64,000 nucleotides of DNA from Glandiceps talaboti (Eukaryota > Hemichordata > Enteropneusta > Spengelidae), in NCBI RefSeq assembly GCF_964340395.1, contig NC_135549.1, positions 2,829,501-2,893,500 of the forward strand, read 5' to 3'. Every line of letters begins with the position of its first letter. Position 1 is the first letter of the stretch. The notes under the pieces are model-generated. The model ran no database searches, was not told where the DNA came from, and saw only the letters and a program-made list of their open reading frames with translations. Below are positions 61,300-64,000 of this stretch, one piece after another. A program made the translations under genes and the position numbers.

Positions 61300-64000
61300 C
61301 AAACACAACAAAATTTTAATTTCGATGTAGTTTTTTGGTCAAGATCGATTACTATAGTAAAATTGGAGGATGAAACTACAACAGTCAGTGCAGCTATTTC
61401 TTGACTGCCGTGTGTGTGTGTGTGTGTGTATTTGTATTTGATGTTTCCCCAGAATATATAACAACAACATTAGATGTTTGTAATATTTATTAAAAAGTTT
61501 AATGCCAGCAATACAGTTTGTCAAATGTCAATCACAGTGTCATACTCAAAACATACAGAACAGTCAAGTAAACAGCAATATTTGGACAATCTTATATTGC
61601 TATGGAAACCAGCAGGAAACCAGCCTGCAACCCAATCAAAGTCAAACTGTTGTTGAAATGCATAGAAATACAGATTTCATCATAAAATCCTACTATACAG
61701 CAATGAACATAAAGTCACAAGAATACATGACAAGGAAAGTATAATGTTCACTGGTAAAACCAAAACATGTTATCTATCAGTCATTTCACAATGTTACATT
61801 GAAGCAACACATCCCTACCAAGGCTGACCACAGGTAGCACTCCTCCACCAAGATGTTTACCATCTCACTCCATGGAAGTGTGCAGTTTCTCTCTTCCTAC
61901 AGACTTTTACAAGCTGGATTTATTTTTCAGAAAGAGCGTTTAGTTGGAATATAATGCATGGTTAACTAGGAGGCCATTTTGAATGAAACTCGTTTTGAAT
62001 AAAAATATTCATATCATTCTGTCAAATGCATTTACTTATTTTCCGCAAGTGAGTTTGCTTTGAACAAAAAAACAGTTAAATGAAAGATTCTTTGAATAAA
62101 ATAACAGCAAACCATGCTACCTTACGTGTATTTTAAACCTGGCAGAAACGTCAGTAAAAGAAATACTTTCCAGTGATTTCATTAAATTACAATACAACAA
62201 ATCCACAAGGGTGCCTTGCAATACCAAACTAAAACACTGACACCCGATAAACATATGTATATATAGTAAATATCAGGCTACCTAGCTCTACAATTCCTGT
62301 CAGTTGGAACACCTAACTTTATGGAAAAGAATCAACACTCATGTAACATATGGGAGAACCTCTTCCAAAACATACTACATATTTGCATGTTATGTTTTTC
62401 ATGTATATAATTCTATAAATAAACTTTAACATAAGTTTTAAAACTCAATTTCTGTAAATATCATGTCTGAGACATTAGCTTTGCCCCAAAAAATATTGAC
62501 ATCAAAAACAGCAATCAACAGAGATAACACTTATGCAATGTAAGGAGGTTTGTGGGTTCGTGTTCAGTGATCAATTAGCATTTTAATAACTAAACAGGTG
62601 TACACAGTTTTTATCCCCCCATTTGTCAAAAAGCTCAGAGGCTGTAACTACTTTGTTGTTATCAGGTTTGTTCTTATTTTTCTTTGACCTTTTTTTTTTG
62701 TATCCTCCTAGATCAACAGGTTAACAACTTCTTAAGTCACCTTATATCAACAAAGTTACAATGTTACACTTCAAATACAATGTTGCAAAAACTGACACAT
62801 CAGCTCCTCTAACTTCATAGAAATTAAGCAGAAGAGAATAGTGCAGAATGACTGCACTAGATGCATGTACTTGATTGTATATCCTAAAAAAATACAATGA
62901 ACATTGGACTATTTGGACAACAGATTGGCTGAATATCTCAATCTTGTCAAATCACAAAAAAAAAAAAAATCACTAGTCACTTTATGTATCTAAAAGTCAC
63001 TAAAAATACAAACTGAGAGGACATACAAAACAGATCATACTGGTATATAGCATGAATATATTAATATAAATGTACATTCACACAGCAGTCTAATATCTAA
63101 AATAAAAATCTTGACATCATAGCAGCTCACTTACATACCTTGTTTTCCTTTGTACAGATAACATTGAAGGCAAAACAAAATGCATTCAAAACTAACACAT
63201 AACCACAAACTAAGGTGAAATCAAATGTATGAGTATTAAAGTAAAGTAAGTACACAGCATGGACTCTTCATGTCTATAATATATGTACATGAACATGTAG
63301 TTTGTATGTTGAATATATTTTGATAGGGGTACAACAAATAAAGCATGTCCCTGCACGCTTTCCTTTGTACCATCCTAAGTCACAAATATACATTATATGT
63401 AGAAAATAGTTTAACTTTATGTGCAGTTGCTCAAGGTGTCAGAGTGTCTACATGTCTACACGTTACAGTTATTTTGTATGTTCTTTTTTTGTCAATCATA
63501 ACTATAGTAATATTGTATGCTGTAAATGTCAAGATGTGATATCAGTCTTGATCTCTGTCAGTGGCAAAATGTAATATATCAATTTTTAGAAGTTACTGAA
63601 GCAAGTTCAAATTCTAGAGCAAAGAATACAACATATAGTATAACTGATTTGAACAATACTAGCACCTACAAATGAAACATTTTGAGAGTAACAAACCTAA
63701 AACTATGAAGTGTATATCATGAGGTCTACCAAGAATTACAAGTTTCTTGAAAAGATTTTAACTTTATCTGTGAGCTCCTTGTTTACCTGTCATTTAAAGG
63801 CCAAGTTTGGATATTGATTGAACTTGATGTGTGAAAAACTGATGTCTTTCAGAGGTATAGAAAAAGTTGGTGCTGCTAAAAGAACAATCCTATGTAATCA
63901 TTATGACTCCACTGATAAAATTATACATACAAGAACCTGGGATGGTAACCCTAGTTAAACCTCGTCATCTATTTCAAACCAAAGTAATAAATTTGAAGAT
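61300..64000. other. AT-rich right end, no gene recognised
   Basis: Contains a short (GT)n run near 61411-61428. No splice-compatible coding exons recognised. It could be the long 3' UTR or an intron of a gene beyond the window. Confidence 0.5.

Overview
This is animal nuclear DNA: AT-rich, with split genes (GT-AG introns, phases that join cleanly), many long microsatellites and minisatellites, decayed non-LTR retrotransposons and foldback/MITE-like elements. There is no sign of operons, bacterial ribosome sites, CRISPR arrays or viruses. The gene families (DUF229, CYP2-clan P450, cytosolic sulfotransferase, RDH-type SDR, HNK-1-family carbohydrate sulfotransferase) and the repeats suggest a non-vertebrate, probably marine, bilaterian (lophotrochozoan or invertebrate deuterostome). 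The species cannot be resolved by reading.

Layout. (1) 4401-27528, plus: 13 exons of a DUF229 (alkaline-phosphatase fold, sulfatase-like) protein. The 3' end is complete; the N-terminal exon or exons were not found. (2) 27529-32397: gene-free, with a G-tract minisatellite and a 67-bp minisatellite. (3) 32398-35461, minus: a complete three-exon cytochrome P450 (479 aa) with an unusual I-helix. (4) 38290-38915: remains of a non-LTR retrotransposon. (5) 39123-40034, plus: intronless cytosolic sulfotransferase (303 aa). (6) 43026-48270, plus: six-exon short-chain dehydrogenase of the retinol dehydrogenase group (320 aa). (7) 48271-57585: about 9 kb of repeats, with two more retrotransposon remnants, nested foldback elements and dispersed repeats. 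(8) 57595-59681, plus: three-exon carbohydrate sulfotransferase with an N-terminal membrane anchor (354 aa). (9) 59682-64000: dispersed repeats, then plain AT-rich sequence.

How the genes may work together. P450 (oxidation), SULT (sulfonation) and SDR (carbonyl/alcohol redox) lie within 16 kb, with P450 and SULT divergent. This resembles a small phase I/II metabolism cluster acting on lipophilic hydroxyl or carbonyl compounds; that is inference from position and family only. The CHST-like protein would act separately, on glycans in the Golgi.

Most unusual observations. Tandem duplications have copied splice sites in two genes: a 51-bp in-frame copy of a 5' splice site in the DUF229 gene, and a 55-bp array carrying copies of the 3' splice site and exon start in the SDR gene. 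A 73-bp foldback element has a perfect 10-bp target duplication, and the corresponding empty site can be read in a paralogous repeat 7 kb away. A nested cluster of inverted repeats lies at 53.4-56.2 kb. Several previously unnamed MITE-like families have two or three copies in this window.
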